Shown in pieces: positions 17,101 to 24,561 of a stretch of 33,344 nt of DNA. The notes under the pieces were generated by a model. That model saw nothing but the letters and a program-made list of their open reading frames with translations, was not told the DNA's origin and ran no database searches. Source of the DNA: Paraburkholderia sp. (GTDB lineage Bacteria > Pseudomonadota > Gammaproteobacteria > Burkholderiales > Burkholderiaceae); the NCBI RefSeq assembly GCF_026225065.1, contig NZ_JAMFSB010000101.1, positions 1 through 33,344 on the forward strand. The letters are read 5' to 3'. Numbering within the stretch: position 1 is the first letter of the stretch; each line of letters starts with the position of its first letter. A program made the translations under genes and the position numbers.

Positions 17101-20100
17101 GTGTAGTCCAGACCAGCGGCCGGAATCGTCAGCGGATTTTCGCTGATCGGCACTTCCTTAAGACGTGAGTCGTACTTGTAGACGCCCGAGTCCTGTTTGG
17201 TCAGCACCGACACATAGCGCCGCTCGACCAGTTGCGCCTTCAGGTCTTTCAGCTCGATCGACTTGGCCTGCGGATTGATCGCGACCAGATGCACCGTACG
17301 CGGACTGCTGCGCTTTACGTAGTCGAGATCGTCGACCGACTTGTAGCCGACCAGCCAGTCGTCGCTGGAGACCAGCGTCTGCACGTTCGCCGCTACGCTG
17401 CGGCCACCGTCCGCCTCATACGCCTTGGTCAGAAAATACAGCTGATAGGTCGCATCCGCGTATTTCTTGAGGTCGAGATCAAACTCGGCGTGCCCCTTGT
17501 CGTCGGTCTTGCCATCTTGCAGATTGGTCGTGTAACCCTCCTGCGCACGACGGACGTCGAAGAAGTGATAGTCCTGCCAGCTGCGGAACTCCGGCCATAC
17601 CGGACGCAGCGTCAGCGAAGCCTCGACGCGCCGGTCAGCCGCAGGCGTGCCGAACAGATTCTGCGCGTCGACGATGCCCTTCAACTGATCCGGCTTGACC
17701 CACCCTTCCGCCACCTGCGAAGAGAGCTTGGCCTCGACCTTCATGCGATCCGGCAGAAACTCCTTCACTTGCACCGTGGTCGAGCCGATCGGCTGATCCG
17801 TCGCCTCGCCATCCTTGACGATATAGAGGTTCACCGTCCACGCACCAGTCGGCGCCGTTTCGGAAGGCGTATACGCCAGCTCGCTAAAGCCGGAATTGTC
17901 GACGCTAATCGGCATACGCTGAACCGTGATGCCACGCGGATCGACGATCTCCGCCTGCAACGGCACGCCGGCCGGACTACGCGCCCAGCTCGCCGCACGC
18001 ACGATCAGGCCGATATGGAACAGATCGCCCGGCCGGTAAATGCCGCGGTCCGAGAACAAATACGCGGACAACTGACCTTCGCTGGTCGGATTGCGCTCGC
18101 CGCCCACATCGAAACGCGAGAAGTCGAGCTGGCGGTCCTGGCCGCCTACCGGCAGGAACGACAGGTCATCGTCCTTCTTCACGACGTATAGCGTCGGCCG
18201 CTTCTCGTGATCCAGTCCCTTGAAGGTCGGGAAGTGCACCATACCATCGGCAGTGGTGTCCTGGGTGTACAGCGTCTGACCATTGAGCGCCAGCACCGAC
18301 ACCGTCGCGCCGCCCACCGGTTGCCCGGTGTGGATCGACTGCACAAAGACATCCTGGCTGCCGTCGAGCGCGCGCTTGACGAGCATGCCCAGATCCGTGA
18401 CCACGATCATGCGCGTATCGGTCGGCGACTGGTCGTCGCCGTTGCTGCTGTCGTCGCTCGAATCGCCGTTGGCGTCGCCGTTGTCATTGCCGGAGTCGTC
18501 ACTGGAACTGGCATCCCCGCTGGAATCCTGACTCTTTTCCTTGGCGGCCTTTTCAGCCGCTTTTTTCTCGGCGACCGGATCGTAGGCCGACAGATGCAGC
18601 AGGAACACGCCGCGCTTGCCGGCCTTCAGATATTGACCGAGGTCCACCCCTTCGTAATGCGCCTGACCCGGACCGGCCTTCGGAAACGCCCGCTTCTCCT
18701 CGAAGCGGTCGACGATATGGTCCTCGCTAAAGTTGTAGCCGAGTTCCGGCTTGGTATAGCTGCCTTGATTGAAGCTCACCAGATGCTGCAACTGATCCGG
18801 CAACACGCGACCGATTTCAACCTTCATGCCGGGCAGGTTGCGCGACACCACGGAAATCCGCTTGCTGCCGCTTAACGACAACAGTGAGCCATCCGCCATA
18901 AAGTGCAACAGCTTCGGATAGTCAGGCACAGTGAACGCCTGAACCGAGGGCTTGCCGAGCATGTAACCGCCGAACGACTTCAGCCCGGAGGCGATCCGCA
19001 CATACACGCGCTGTCCCGGGTCGGCGTGAAACTTGAAGCTTTGCAGTTCTGCGAATTCGTTTTCGGTCGGCACCAGTTCGAGCTTGAGCGGCTGCGACTG
19101 ACGCAACACGCTCTCGCTCACGTCCGCGGTGTCCCACTCGTACGGCGGATCGTCGTCCTTCTGATCCGCGTCTGGCTTGCGTTTGGGTAGCACCCAAGCC
19201 TTGATCACGCCGCTCAGATCGCTGCCGCGCACGGCGCCGCTGAGTTCTGTGACGAGGACCTGCTCCGGTTCGTAGCGATCGTTGTCGACCAGCGTCGGAC
19301 TCACGCTATTGACTGCGAGACTATAAAGACCCGGCACGCGCACCACCGACTTCAAAGGGTCTTTGGTGCCCGCACCGCCGCGAGAACTGCGCACACCGCT
19401 ATCGAGCGTGAGCTGCACCGCGCCGTCGTCGCGCGGCAAATCGAGCGGCTGCGAATGGACCCACGCATTCAGCTTGGGCGTGTCGTAGATCACGGTGAAT
19501 TTGAGCGGCGTATTGAACTTGCCGTCGCTACCGGCGAGCGCCAGCGAGATGCGCTTTTCGAATTGCGCCGTGTCGACCGGGTAGTTGAAGCTCACCGGCA
19601 TGATGGTCTTTTTCGCCGCCGCGTTTTGCGGATCCTGATAGAACTCGGCGGCACCCGCCTTGGCGATAAACGGTGCGATGTCGAAAGCCAGATGGTCATC
19701 CGCCATCAGCACGTGCGGGGCGAAAGCTTGCTTGATGTCGAAAGCCAGCTCGATATGGGCGCCAACCGGCCAGTCCGCAGCGGGCACGAAGCGCAGCGTG
19801 CGATCGTCTGCCCAGCTCCACTCGCCCTTCAGTGCCGGCGTCATCGTGATGCCTTTGGTGACTGTCTTGCCGACCAGTTCGATCGGCGCGGCCGAGCGCG
19901 AGAAGTCCACTTCCAGCGGATGAATCGTGATCTTGGGCGTGCCGTCCGCTTGCACATAGTCCGTGACGGCGGGCACCTTGGCCTGAAAGGTAATCCGTTC
20001 CGGCTCAGGGGCTTTCGGACGATGCGAATACCAGTGCCAGCCGGCCACTGCCGCGACCACCAGCACGATGGCGCCGAGCAAGCCGCCGGCGAAGCGCCGG

Positions 20101-20255
20101 GGGCGGCGGCGGATCGCCGCGCCAGTAGCCAGCGCCCATGCGGGAGCCGACCACGAGACGCTGCCGAAGACCGGCCGAGTAATCTTCGCGAGAAGACGGA
20201 ACAGGCCGCGCACCAGACGCAGCGGCAGAACGAACAGAAATCGCAGAATATCCAT
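14136..20255 (-). CDS. yfhM: Bacterial alpha-2-macroglobulin (YfhM-like), thioester protease trap
   Basis: A very long 2039-residue protein of the bacterial alpha-2-macroglobulin family. It contains a chain of MG domains, a bait-like region and the thioester motif Cys1514-Ser-Glu-Gln1517 (NYCSEQIV). The latter sits in the alpha/alpha toroid that continues with repeated helices to about 1800. Such proteins trap attacking proteases covalently in the periplasm, and PBP1C, encoded next, would repair the wall. The N-terminus has no lipobox cysteine. Instead a single hydrophobic helix at about 56-76 follows an Arg-rich stretch, so it is probably anchored in the inner membrane. Two Asp/Ser/Asn/Gly-rich low-complexity tracts, at about 571-612 and 1905-1957, are unusual and make it longer than Escherichia coli YfhM. 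The ATG start has GAGGGAAG upstream. Confidence 0.93.
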   Translation of the reverse strand: MDILRFLFVLPLRLVRGLFRLLAKITRPVFGSVSWSAPAWALATGAAIRRRPRRFAGGLLGAIVLVVAAVAGWHWYSHRPKAPEPERITFQAKVPAVTDYVQADGTPKITIHPLEVDFSRSAAPIELVGKTVTKGITMTPALKGEWSWADDRTLRFVPAADWPVGAHIELAFDIKQAFAPHVLMADDHLAFDIAPFIAKAGAAEFYQDPQNAAAKKTIMPVSFNYPVDTAQFEKRISLALAGSDGKFNTPLKFTVIYDTPKLNAWVHSQPLDLPRDDGAVQLTLDSGVRSSRGGAGTKDPLKSVVRVPGLYSLAVNSVSPTLVDNDRYEPEQVLVTELSGAVRGSDLSGVIKAWVLPKRKPDADQKDDDPPYEWDTADVSESVLRQSQPLKLELVPTENEFAELQSFKFHADPGQRVYVRIASGLKSFGGYMLGKPSVQAFTVPDYPKLLHFMADGSLLSLSGSKRISVVSRNLPGMKVEIGRVLPDQLQHLVSFNQGSYTKPELGYNFSEDHIVDRFEEKRAFPKAGPGQAHYEGVDLGQYLKAGKRGVFLLHLSAYDPVAEKKAAEKAAKEKSQDSSGDASSSDDSGNDNGDANGDSSDDSSNGDDQSPTDTRMIVVTDLGMLVKRALDGSQDVFVQSIHTGQPVGGATVSVLALNGQTLYTQDTTADGMVHFPTFKGLDHEKRPTLYVVKKDDDLSFLPVGGQDRQLDFSRFDVGGERNPTSEGQLSAYLFSDRGIYRPGDLFHIGLIVRAASWARSPAGVPLQAEIVDPRGITVQRMPISVDNSGFSELAYTPSETAPTGAWTVNLYIVKDGEATDQPIGSTTVQVKEFLPDRMKVEAKLSSQVAEGWVKPDQLKGIVDAQNLFGTPAADRRVEASLTLRPVWPEFRSWQDYHFFDVRRAQEGYTTNLQDGKTDDKGHAEFDLDLKKYADATYQLYFLTKAYEADGGRSVAANVQTLVSSDDWLVGYKSVDDLDYVKRSSPRTVHLVAINPQAKSIELKDLKAQLVERRYVSVLTKQDSGVYKYDSRLKEVPISENPLTIPAAGLDYTLPTDKPGNYALIIRSADRTEVNRVEYSVAGDANVSRSLDRNAELQINLSKHDYAQGEPVEIAIRAPYAGSGLITIERDKVYAHAWFHADTTSSVQHITVPPGFEGNGYINVQYIRDPSSDEVFMSPLSYGVVPFSVNMDARRNALTLDAPPLVKPGQTVTFKLHAAHPTKVVVFAVDEGILQVARYKLGDPLKFFFRKRMLEVGTSQILDLILPDFEKLMAMAAPGGDADDAIGSQLNPFKRKRDKPVVYWSGIVDVDGEKDVSYTVPDYFNGKLRVMAVSVSPDLVGTVEAATTVRGDFVLSPNVPNVLAPGDEAEVSVGVANNLTGLGDKPVPVTVTLKTGPQLKVLGNASQNLSLAQMHEGVALFRVKATDTLGSGNLSFTASYAGKSAAQSLDLSVRPAAAYRSQVDIARVGANSNTDLPGLRKMYDAYASRDASISTVPVVLSEGLTSWLVNVQNYCSEQIVSAAMPRLIASKWPSVPALTHALQPANGDPQVTNDQALAQALDVLRTRQNSQGGFGLWSATPDAEPFISAYAMHFLLEARDRGVTVPGDVLDAGNQYLHQLASDDSLDSLDLLRQRAYAVYLLTRQGNVTTNDLAAVQKRLQEAFPNDWKNDLAAAWLAASYELLKQDKEANTLIAGPQRELERKQDPAKFEYGYYTDPLTRDASVLYLLSKYFPDRAKGLSPQVMENIAGPLARNQFNTLSSSMTVLALDAYGSLNATGVDKLAIDEVHADGSVKAISTLQGNLLQSGSWSAAATKLRFVNGSSLPAWRVSSQTGYDRGVPDKAIKNGLEIVRDYTDTNGKPLDKITLGEEIEVHVKIRATGDEGVGNVAIVDLLPGGFEPVIEPPPAADSQTDDSNSAQSGQGDQGGQASQADNNSSDSDNNNGDNNSDSSDSDAKAAPYRSPIGLSSSTWQPEYADIREDRVVIYGTATPDVKEFVYRIKASNAGTFIVPPAFGESMYDRRIQARSPGGATLTVVRTP

Positions 20256-20269
20256 GCTTCCCTCATCAA

Positions 20270-20293
20270 GGATAAGCTTGCGGCTTCTTATCC
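20270..20293 (-). promoter_or_regulatory. Hairpin in the probable 5' leader of the alpha-2-macroglobulin mRNA
   Basis: A 7-bp inverted repeat GGATAAG/CTTATCC with a 10-base loop ends 14 bases before the ATG, directly upstream of the ribosome binding site. It could influence translation initiation or message stability. No regulator is implied by the sequence. Confidence 0.3.
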
Positions 20294-20804
20294 CCGTTTC
20301 CTCTTGCTTTTGTTAGCGCTAGTTTTATTGCTCTTGCCGCCGGATTCGTACTCGTGCCGCTGGTTGCAAAGCCTGCTTCACACGGTAGGATTCCTGGTTC
20401 AGATCGCGCTCGGACTTTTTTTCATGCTCAATGCATCCTTTAGATAAAACGAAGGTTTTTTATCGTTAATTGGGCACGGCCGAAAACCAGCAAATCTTCG
20501 CCGTATCCTATAAATCTATTCCAGCTGCATTAACAGCTTTCGTGGACACGCCAATCGCCGCCGCGTATCGCAGCGGGTGCGCAGGTTTAAACATCCGGTG
20601 GACAGTTTCTAACGCCAATCGCCCCGGCAGATTATTCACTAAAGCGCGGCACCTAGGATAGAGCCACTTTCAATATTGATTGTGACGACCGCAATCGTTA
20701 AACCAAAAAACCACAATAAAGCACGGGCAGGGGGCAACCTAACGGGCTGATCAGTCAAACCATTCACCCGATATCCAGCGCCGTGAATTCGAGGCATAAA
20801 ACCT

Positions 20805-20865
20805 GCGCTTTTACTTCTCCCTGGACACGAACCTCCTGAAGGCCGATCGTTCGCTCTAAAAGCGC
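20805..20865. repeat. Inverted repeat GCGCTTTTA / TAAAAGCGC upstream of the GST gene
   Basis: Two perfect 9-base arms at 20805-20813 and 20857-20865, separated by 43 bases. The right arm ends 49 bases before the glutathione transferase start. They could be paired half-sites of a regulator. A 9-base pair at this distance can occur by chance (I estimate about 0.1-0.2 expected in a gap this size), so the support is modest. Confidence 0.3.
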
Positions 20866-20914
20866 CCCGCCCAACAGAGCTATCATGTGGCACTCCACAG
20901 GCCCGGATTCCCCT

Positions 20915-21586
20915 ATGCTGACCGTCCATCATCTGAACAACTCCCGCTCGCAACGCGTCCTGTGGCTGCTTGAAGAGCTCGGCGTGCCGTACGAGATCAA
21001 ACGCTATGAGCGCGACCCCAAGACCATGCTCGCGCCGCCCGAATTGCGCGCGGTCCACCCGCTCGGCAAGTCGCCGGTCATCACGGACGAGGGCCTCACT
21101 ATTGCCGAGTCTGGCGCTATCATCGAGTATCTGGTGGACCGTTACGGCCAGGGCCGCTTCGCGCCGGCAGTTGGCACGCCTGAGCGTCTGCGCTATACAT
21201 ACTGGCTGCACTATGCGGAAGGATCAGTGATGCCGCCGTTGCTGCTCAAGCTGGTCGCAACGCGTATCGGCAGCGCTCCGATGCCGTTCTTTGCCAAGCC
21301 GATTGCCCGCAAGATCGCCTCGACGCTGCAATCGAGCTTCGTCGATCCGCAGATCAAGCTGCACCTCGGTTACATCAACGATGCACTCACCCCGACCGGC
21401 TGGTTCGTCGGCAACGAGTTCAGCGCCGCGGACGTGCAGATGAGCTTCCCGCTCGAAGCCGGCGCCGCGCGCGGCGGACCTGATACCAACATTGCCGCCA
21501 TTCGCGGTTTTCTGGACCGCATCCATGCGCGGCCGGCGTATCAGCGCGCGCTGGAGCGCGGCGGCAAATATGACCTGCTGAGTTGA
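20915..21586 (+). CDS. Glutathione S-transferase
   Basis: A 223-residue cytosolic glutathione transferase. The N-terminal thioredoxin fold begins LTVHHLNNSRSQRVLWLLEELGVPYE. The glutathione-binding segment HPLGKSPVITDEGLTIAESGAIIEYLVDRY contains the cis-Pro and the E-S pair that contact the glutathione gamma-glutamyl part. The alpha-helical C-terminal domain follows, with the capping-box region NEFSAADVQMSFPL. The initial SRS segment offers the likely catalytic serine. It detoxifies electrophiles by conjugation; the natural substrate is unknown. The start is chosen at 20915, because homologues of this type begin at that point; an in-frame ATG at 20885 adds ten residues. An MFS exporter starts 63 bases downstream, so conjugation and export may be linked. 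Confidence 0.88.
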   Translation: MLTVHHLNNSRSQRVLWLLEELGVPYEIKRYERDPKTMLAPPELRAVHPLGKSPVITDEGLTIAESGAIIEYLVDRYGQGRFAPAVGTPERLRYTYWLHYAEGSVMPPLLLKLVATRIGSAPMPFFAKPIARKIASTLQSSFVDPQIKLHLGYINDALTPTGWFVGNEFSAADVQMSFPLEAGAARGGPDTNIAAIRGFLDRIHARPAYQRALERGGKYDLLS

Positions 21587-21649
21587 GCGCTACCGCCAGC
21601 GCGAACGCTCGCTGGCGGACGCTGCAACCCGACTACGGAGATACACTGC

Positions 21650-23089
21650 ATGACACATAACATCGACCAGCGCAAACGCTGGCTTGCCCTGATGGTCCTG
21701 TGCCTGGGCGTCCTGATGATCGTGCTCGACTCGACGATCGTGAACGTCGCGCTGCCGTCGATTGCCGCGGATCTTGGCTTCTCCGAAACATCGCTGGTTT
21801 GGGTCGTCAACGCCTATATGCTGACCTTCGGCGGCTTCCTGCTGCTCGGCGGCAGGCTGGGCGACCTGTACGGCCATCGCAAGCTGTTTCTGGGCGGCAT
21901 CACGCTCTTCACGGTGGCCTCGCTCGCCTGCGGCATGGCGAATTCGCAAGTGCTGCTGGTCTGCGCGCGAGCGGTGCAAGGCTTCGGCGGTGCAGTCGTG
22001 TCGGCTGTCTCGCTGTCGCTGATCATGAATCTGTTCACCGAACCAGGCGAGCGCGCCAAGGCGATGGGCGTGTATGGCTTCGTGTGCGCCGGTGGCGGCA
22101 GCATCGGTGTGCTGGCCGGCGGTCTGCTGACCAACCTCTTGAGCTGGCACTGGATCTTCCTGGTCAATCTGCCGATCGGCATCGCCGTTTACACCATGTG
22201 TATCGCACTGCTGCCTGATGGCCGCGGCAGCGCGCACGGCGAACGACTCGACGTTGCGGGCGCGGCGACGATCACCACGTCGCTAATGCTCGCCGTCTAC
22301 GCGATCGTCAACGGCAACGAAGCGGGCTGGCTGTCGCTGCAGACCATCGGCATGCTGGTCGCCGCGCTGGCACTGCTGCTCCTCTTCTTGCGCATCGAAG
22401 CACGCGTGCAGCATCCGCTGATGCCGCTCGGTCTGTTCAAGCTGCGCAACGTCGCCGTGGCGAATGTCGTCGGCGTGCTGTGGGCGGCGGCAATGTTCGC
22501 GTGGTTCTTTATCTCGGCGCTTTATCTGCAGCGCGTGCTGGGTTACCGGCCCATGCAGGTCGGGCTCGCTTTTCTGCCCGCCAACCTGATCATGGCGTTG
22601 TTTTCGCTGGGCTTGTCCGCGCGGCTCGTGATGCGTTTCGGCTTACGCTTGCCGCTCGGTGTCGGCTTGCTGTTGGCCGCCATGGGACTCGCGTGGTTCG
22701 CACGGGCGCCGGTTGACGGCAGCTTTGTCTTCGATGTGTTACCCGGCATGACACTGCTCGGGCTCGGCGCAGGCATCGCGTTCAACCCCGTTCTGCTGGC
22801 AGCGATGAGCGACGTCGAGCCGAGCGAATCCGGTCTCGCGTCGGGCATTGTCAACACGGCGTTCATGATGGGCGGCGCTGTGGGTCTCGCGGTGCTCGCG
22901 AGCGTTGCCGCGGCGCGCACCGATGCGCTACAGGCGTCCCAGGGGACAGCGGCGGCACTGAACAGCGGTTACCACCTCGCGTTTCTGACCGGAGCGGTTT
23001 TTGCTGCGGTGGCGGCACTATTCGGTGCGTCGTTGCTGCGCGCCACCGGGCAACAGGGCAACGCTCATGCGGAGGCGACGGCTGAGTGA
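21650..23089 (+). CDS. MFS multidrug exporter, DHA2 (EmrB/QacA) family
   Basis: A 479-residue, very hydrophobic protein consistent with the 14-helix DHA2 drug:proton antiporters. The first helix carries LDSTIVNVALPSIAADL, the DHA2 motif D1. The loop 2-3 motif A reads GGRLGDLYGHRKLF. A motif-C-like glycine run GGSIGVLAGGLLT is in helix 5. It lies in the inner membrane and would export drugs or metabolites using the proton gradient. GGAG lies upstream of the ATG. It lies 63 bases after the glutathione transferase on the same strand, so the two may form an operon. No local regulator is adjacent and the substrate is unknown. Confidence 0.9.
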   Translation: MTHNIDQRKRWLALMVLCLGVLMIVLDSTIVNVALPSIAADLGFSETSLVWVVNAYMLTFGGFLLLGGRLGDLYGHRKLFLGGITLFTVASLACGMANSQVLLVCARAVQGFGGAVVSAVSLSLIMNLFTEPGERAKAMGVYGFVCAGGGSIGVLAGGLLTNLLSWHWIFLVNLPIGIAVYTMCIALLPDGRGSAHGERLDVAGAATITTSLMLAVYAIVNGNEAGWLSLQTIGMLVAALALLLLFLRIEARVQHPLMPLGLFKLRNVAVANVVGVLWAAAMFAWFFISALYLQRVLGYRPMQVGLAFLPANLIMALFSLGLSARLVMRFGLRLPLGVGLLLAAMGLAWFARAPVDGSFVFDVLPGMTLLGLGAGIAFNPVLLAAMSDVEPSESGLASGIVNTAFMMGGAVGLAVLASVAAARTDALQASQGTAAALNSGYHLAFLTGAVFAAVAALFGASLLRATGQQGNAHAEATAE

Positions 23090-23102
23090 CGAAAACGTCG
23101 CC
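23074..23102 (+). terminator. Possible terminator hairpin at the end of the MFS gene
   Basis: Arms GGCGACG (23074-23080) and CGTCGCC (23096-23102) pair perfectly over 7 bp, with the MFS stop codon in the 15-base loop. The 45-base gap to the convergent synthetase gene is otherwise empty. No T-tract follows. Confidence 0.35.
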
Positions 23103-23134
23103 GCGCCCTCTCTCGATGTCCGCAGTGAGCCGTA

Positions 23135-24364
23135 CTATTTCGCGGGCGCCATGCCTGCGTGCCGCAAACGATCAACGCCTTCGGCAAATGCAAGCACCAC
23201 CTGTTGCCCGTCCCGTTCGCGGATACTGATCGTCTGGTCGCGTTCGTCGCGCGGCCCGACTGCGACGAAGATCGGCACCTGCATTTCGCGCGCGTCGTAG
23301 ATCTTCTTTTCTAGCCGTTCCGGCCGGTCGTCGAGGACAACTCTCACGCCGGCCTCTTCAAGCGCCTGCACGACCTGCGCCGCGTACGCTGCGCTTGCGT
23401 CGTTGATCGTCGCTACCGCGACCTGTTCCGGAGCCAGCCACATAGGCAGCCAACCTTCGTGATGCTCGAGTAGCAGCGCGATGAAACGCTCCATACTGCC
23501 GAGCACCGCGTGATGAATCATTACGGGCCGCTCGCGTTCGTTGCGCTCGTTGACATAGAGTGCATCGAGCCGCTCCGGCAAGACGAAGTCGAGTTGAACC
23601 GTGCCGCATTGCCAGCTACGCTCGCGGCTATCGATCAGATGAAACTCCAGTTTGGGACCATAGAACGCCCCCTCGCCCTCGCGCACTTCGAACTGGAGTC
23701 CGGCCGCGAAAGCGGCTTGCGCGAGCGCTGCTTCGGCACGATCCCATACCTCATCCGAACCCGCACGCACGGCGGGGCGCGTCGCCAGCGCCACCGAGAA
23801 TGCCGGGAATCCGAGGTCAGCGTAGACGTGGCGCAGCAAAGCGCAAAAGCGTCCGACTTCAGCTTCGATTTGCGCTTCCATGCAGAATACGTGGGCATCG
23901 TCCTGCACGAATGCGCGCGTGCGCTTGAGCCCTTCCAGCGAGCCGGACGGTTCATCGCGATGGCAGGCGCCAAACTCGCTATAGCGCACCGGCAGCTCGC
24001 GGTACGAACGCACGCGCTGATTGAACACCTGCACGTGACAAGGACAGCTCATCGGTTTGAGACACAGCGCACGTGCCTCGGAGACGCGTCCTTCACCGCC
24101 TGCTTCCTGTCCTTCGGAGAACGAATACATGTTCGTACCGAATTTTTCCCAGTGCCCACTGCGCTCCCACAACGAACGGGCGAGCAGTTGCGGCGTGCGG
24201 ATTTCGCGGAAGCCCGCGCGTCGCATTCGCTGGCGAATGTAGTCCTCCAGCACGCGGTATAACTCCCAGCCGCGCGGATGCCAGAAGACCATGCCGGGGC
24301 CTTCCTCCTGTTGATGGAAAAGGTCTAGCTTGTTACCCAATACGCGATGATCGAGATCGTTCAC
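23135..24364 (-). CDS. Short second threonyl-tRNA synthetase (catalytic and anticodon-binding domains only)
   Basis: A 409-residue class II synthetase aligning with the C-terminal two thirds of ThrRS; full-length bacterial ThrRS is about 635-640 residues. It begins at the catalytic domain and lacks the N-terminal TGS and editing domains. The zinc ligands that recognise threonine are all present: Cys107 (KPMSCPCH), His158 (QDDAHVFC) and His284 (MIHHAVLGSMERF). Motif 2 (RYSEFGACHRDEPSGSLEGLKRTRAF) and motif 3 are intact. Residues about 310-405 form the anticodon-binding domain. It should therefore charge tRNA-Thr but could not clear Ser-tRNA-Thr itself. The GTG start has GGAG 6 bases upstream. 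The intact standard thrS presumably lies elsewhere. Upstream are a threonine-rich leader peptide and a terminator hairpin, so expression is probably controlled by threonyl-tRNA supply. Confidence 0.9.
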   Translation of the reverse strand: MNDLDHRVLGNKLDLFHQQEEGPGMVFWHPRGWELYRVLEDYIRQRMRRAGFREIRTPQLLARSLWERSGHWEKFGTNMYSFSEGQEAGGEGRVSEARALCLKPMSCPCHVQVFNQRVRSYRELPVRYSEFGACHRDEPSGSLEGLKRTRAFVQDDAHVFCMEAQIEAEVGRFCALLRHVYADLGFPAFSVALATRPAVRAGSDEVWDRAEAALAQAAFAAGLQFEVREGEGAFYGPKLEFHLIDSRERSWQCGTVQLDFVLPERLDALYVNERNERERPVMIHHAVLGSMERFIALLLEHHEGWLPMWLAPEQVAVATINDASAAYAAQVVQALEEAGVRVVLDDRPERLEKKIYDAREMQVPIFVAVGPRDERDQTISIRERDGQQVVLAFAEGVDRLRHAGMAPAK

Positions 24365-24409
24365 AGTACGCTCCGTTTGATGTGAGCCATCGACAGAGGG
24401 CCATAAACG

Positions 24410-24444
24410 CCAAGGGCCCCGTCCGTCTCCGGCGGGGCCCTTGG
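24410..24444 (-). terminator. Attenuator terminator hairpin ahead of the short ThrRS gene
   Basis: On the minus strand, CCAAGGGCCCCG (24444-24433) pairs with CGGGGCCCTTGG (24421-24410), 12 bp, around an 11-base loop. The hairpin lies 22 bases after the leader peptide stop and 45 bases before the synthetase start. The following bases, CGTTTATGG, give only a weak U-tract, so termination strength is uncertain. An alternative 6-bp G+C pairing between 24491-24496 and 24431-24436 would break the 5' arm of this stem and could act as antiterminator. Confidence 0.75.
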
Positions 24445-24466
24445 GGGTTTGCAGCAGCTTGTTGCT

Positions 24467-24553
24467 CTAGCGCGCGCAACCTCCAGACGACCCGCCCATG
24501 AGGGTGGTCGTCGTGGTGGTGACAGCCGCGAAGGAGAACGAAGAGAGATCCAT
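24467..24553 (-). CDS. Threonine-rich leader peptide of a transcription attenuator
   Basis: A 28-codon frame starts with ATG at 24553 and ends in TAG at 24467. It contains six consecutive threonine codons, ACC ACC ACG ACG ACC ACC, as residues 12-17 (context AAVTTTTTTLMGG). The Thr-codon segment 24506-24512 can pair over 7 bp with 24486-24492, the classical 1:2 structure. Region 24491-24496 can instead pair with 24431-24436 (2:3), excluding the terminator (3:4). Ribosomes stalled for lack of Thr-tRNA would favour the 2:3 form and let transcription continue into the synthetase gene. No ribosome binding site precedes the ATG, and the predicted promoter places the transcript start at or within about two bases of the ATG, suggesting a leaderless message. 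The peptide itself probably has no function in trans. Confidence 0.82.
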   Translation of the reverse strand: MDLSSFSFAAVTTTTTTLMGGSSGGCAR

Positions 24554-24561
24554 GGGTCGAC

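Larger units (their letters stand above)
20256..20914. other. Gene-free divergent intergenic stretch
   Basis: About 660 bases between the alpha-2-macroglobulin start and the glutathione transferase start, visibly more AT-rich than the genes. I see no convincing coding frame, tRNA or mobile-element remnant. It contains a run of seven T at 20417-20423, an imperfect hairpin GATAAAAC/GTTTTTTATC near 20450-20471, a GATTG-N9-CAATC dyad (20678-20696), and the two repeats listed separately. It presumably holds the promoters of both divergent units, but none stands out. Confidence 0.5.

Noticed and set aside
14481..17168. An 895-codon open frame antisense to the alpha-2-macroglobulin gene, and others at 17232-18191 and 19455-20447
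   Set aside because: They mirror the codon pattern of a well-supported gene in a GC-rich genome and have Arg/His/Leu-rich composition with no recognisable domain.
20391..20480. T-runs and a short ATG AAA AAA frame in the intergenic region as a small gene or terminator
   Set aside because: The frame is 8 codons with no ribosome binding site or neighbour that needs it, and the imperfect hairpin has no gene end to terminate.
23074..23134. A possible small gene between the MFS exporter and ThrRS genes
   Set aside because: Only 45 bases separate the stop codons and they hold no start with a ribosome binding site.
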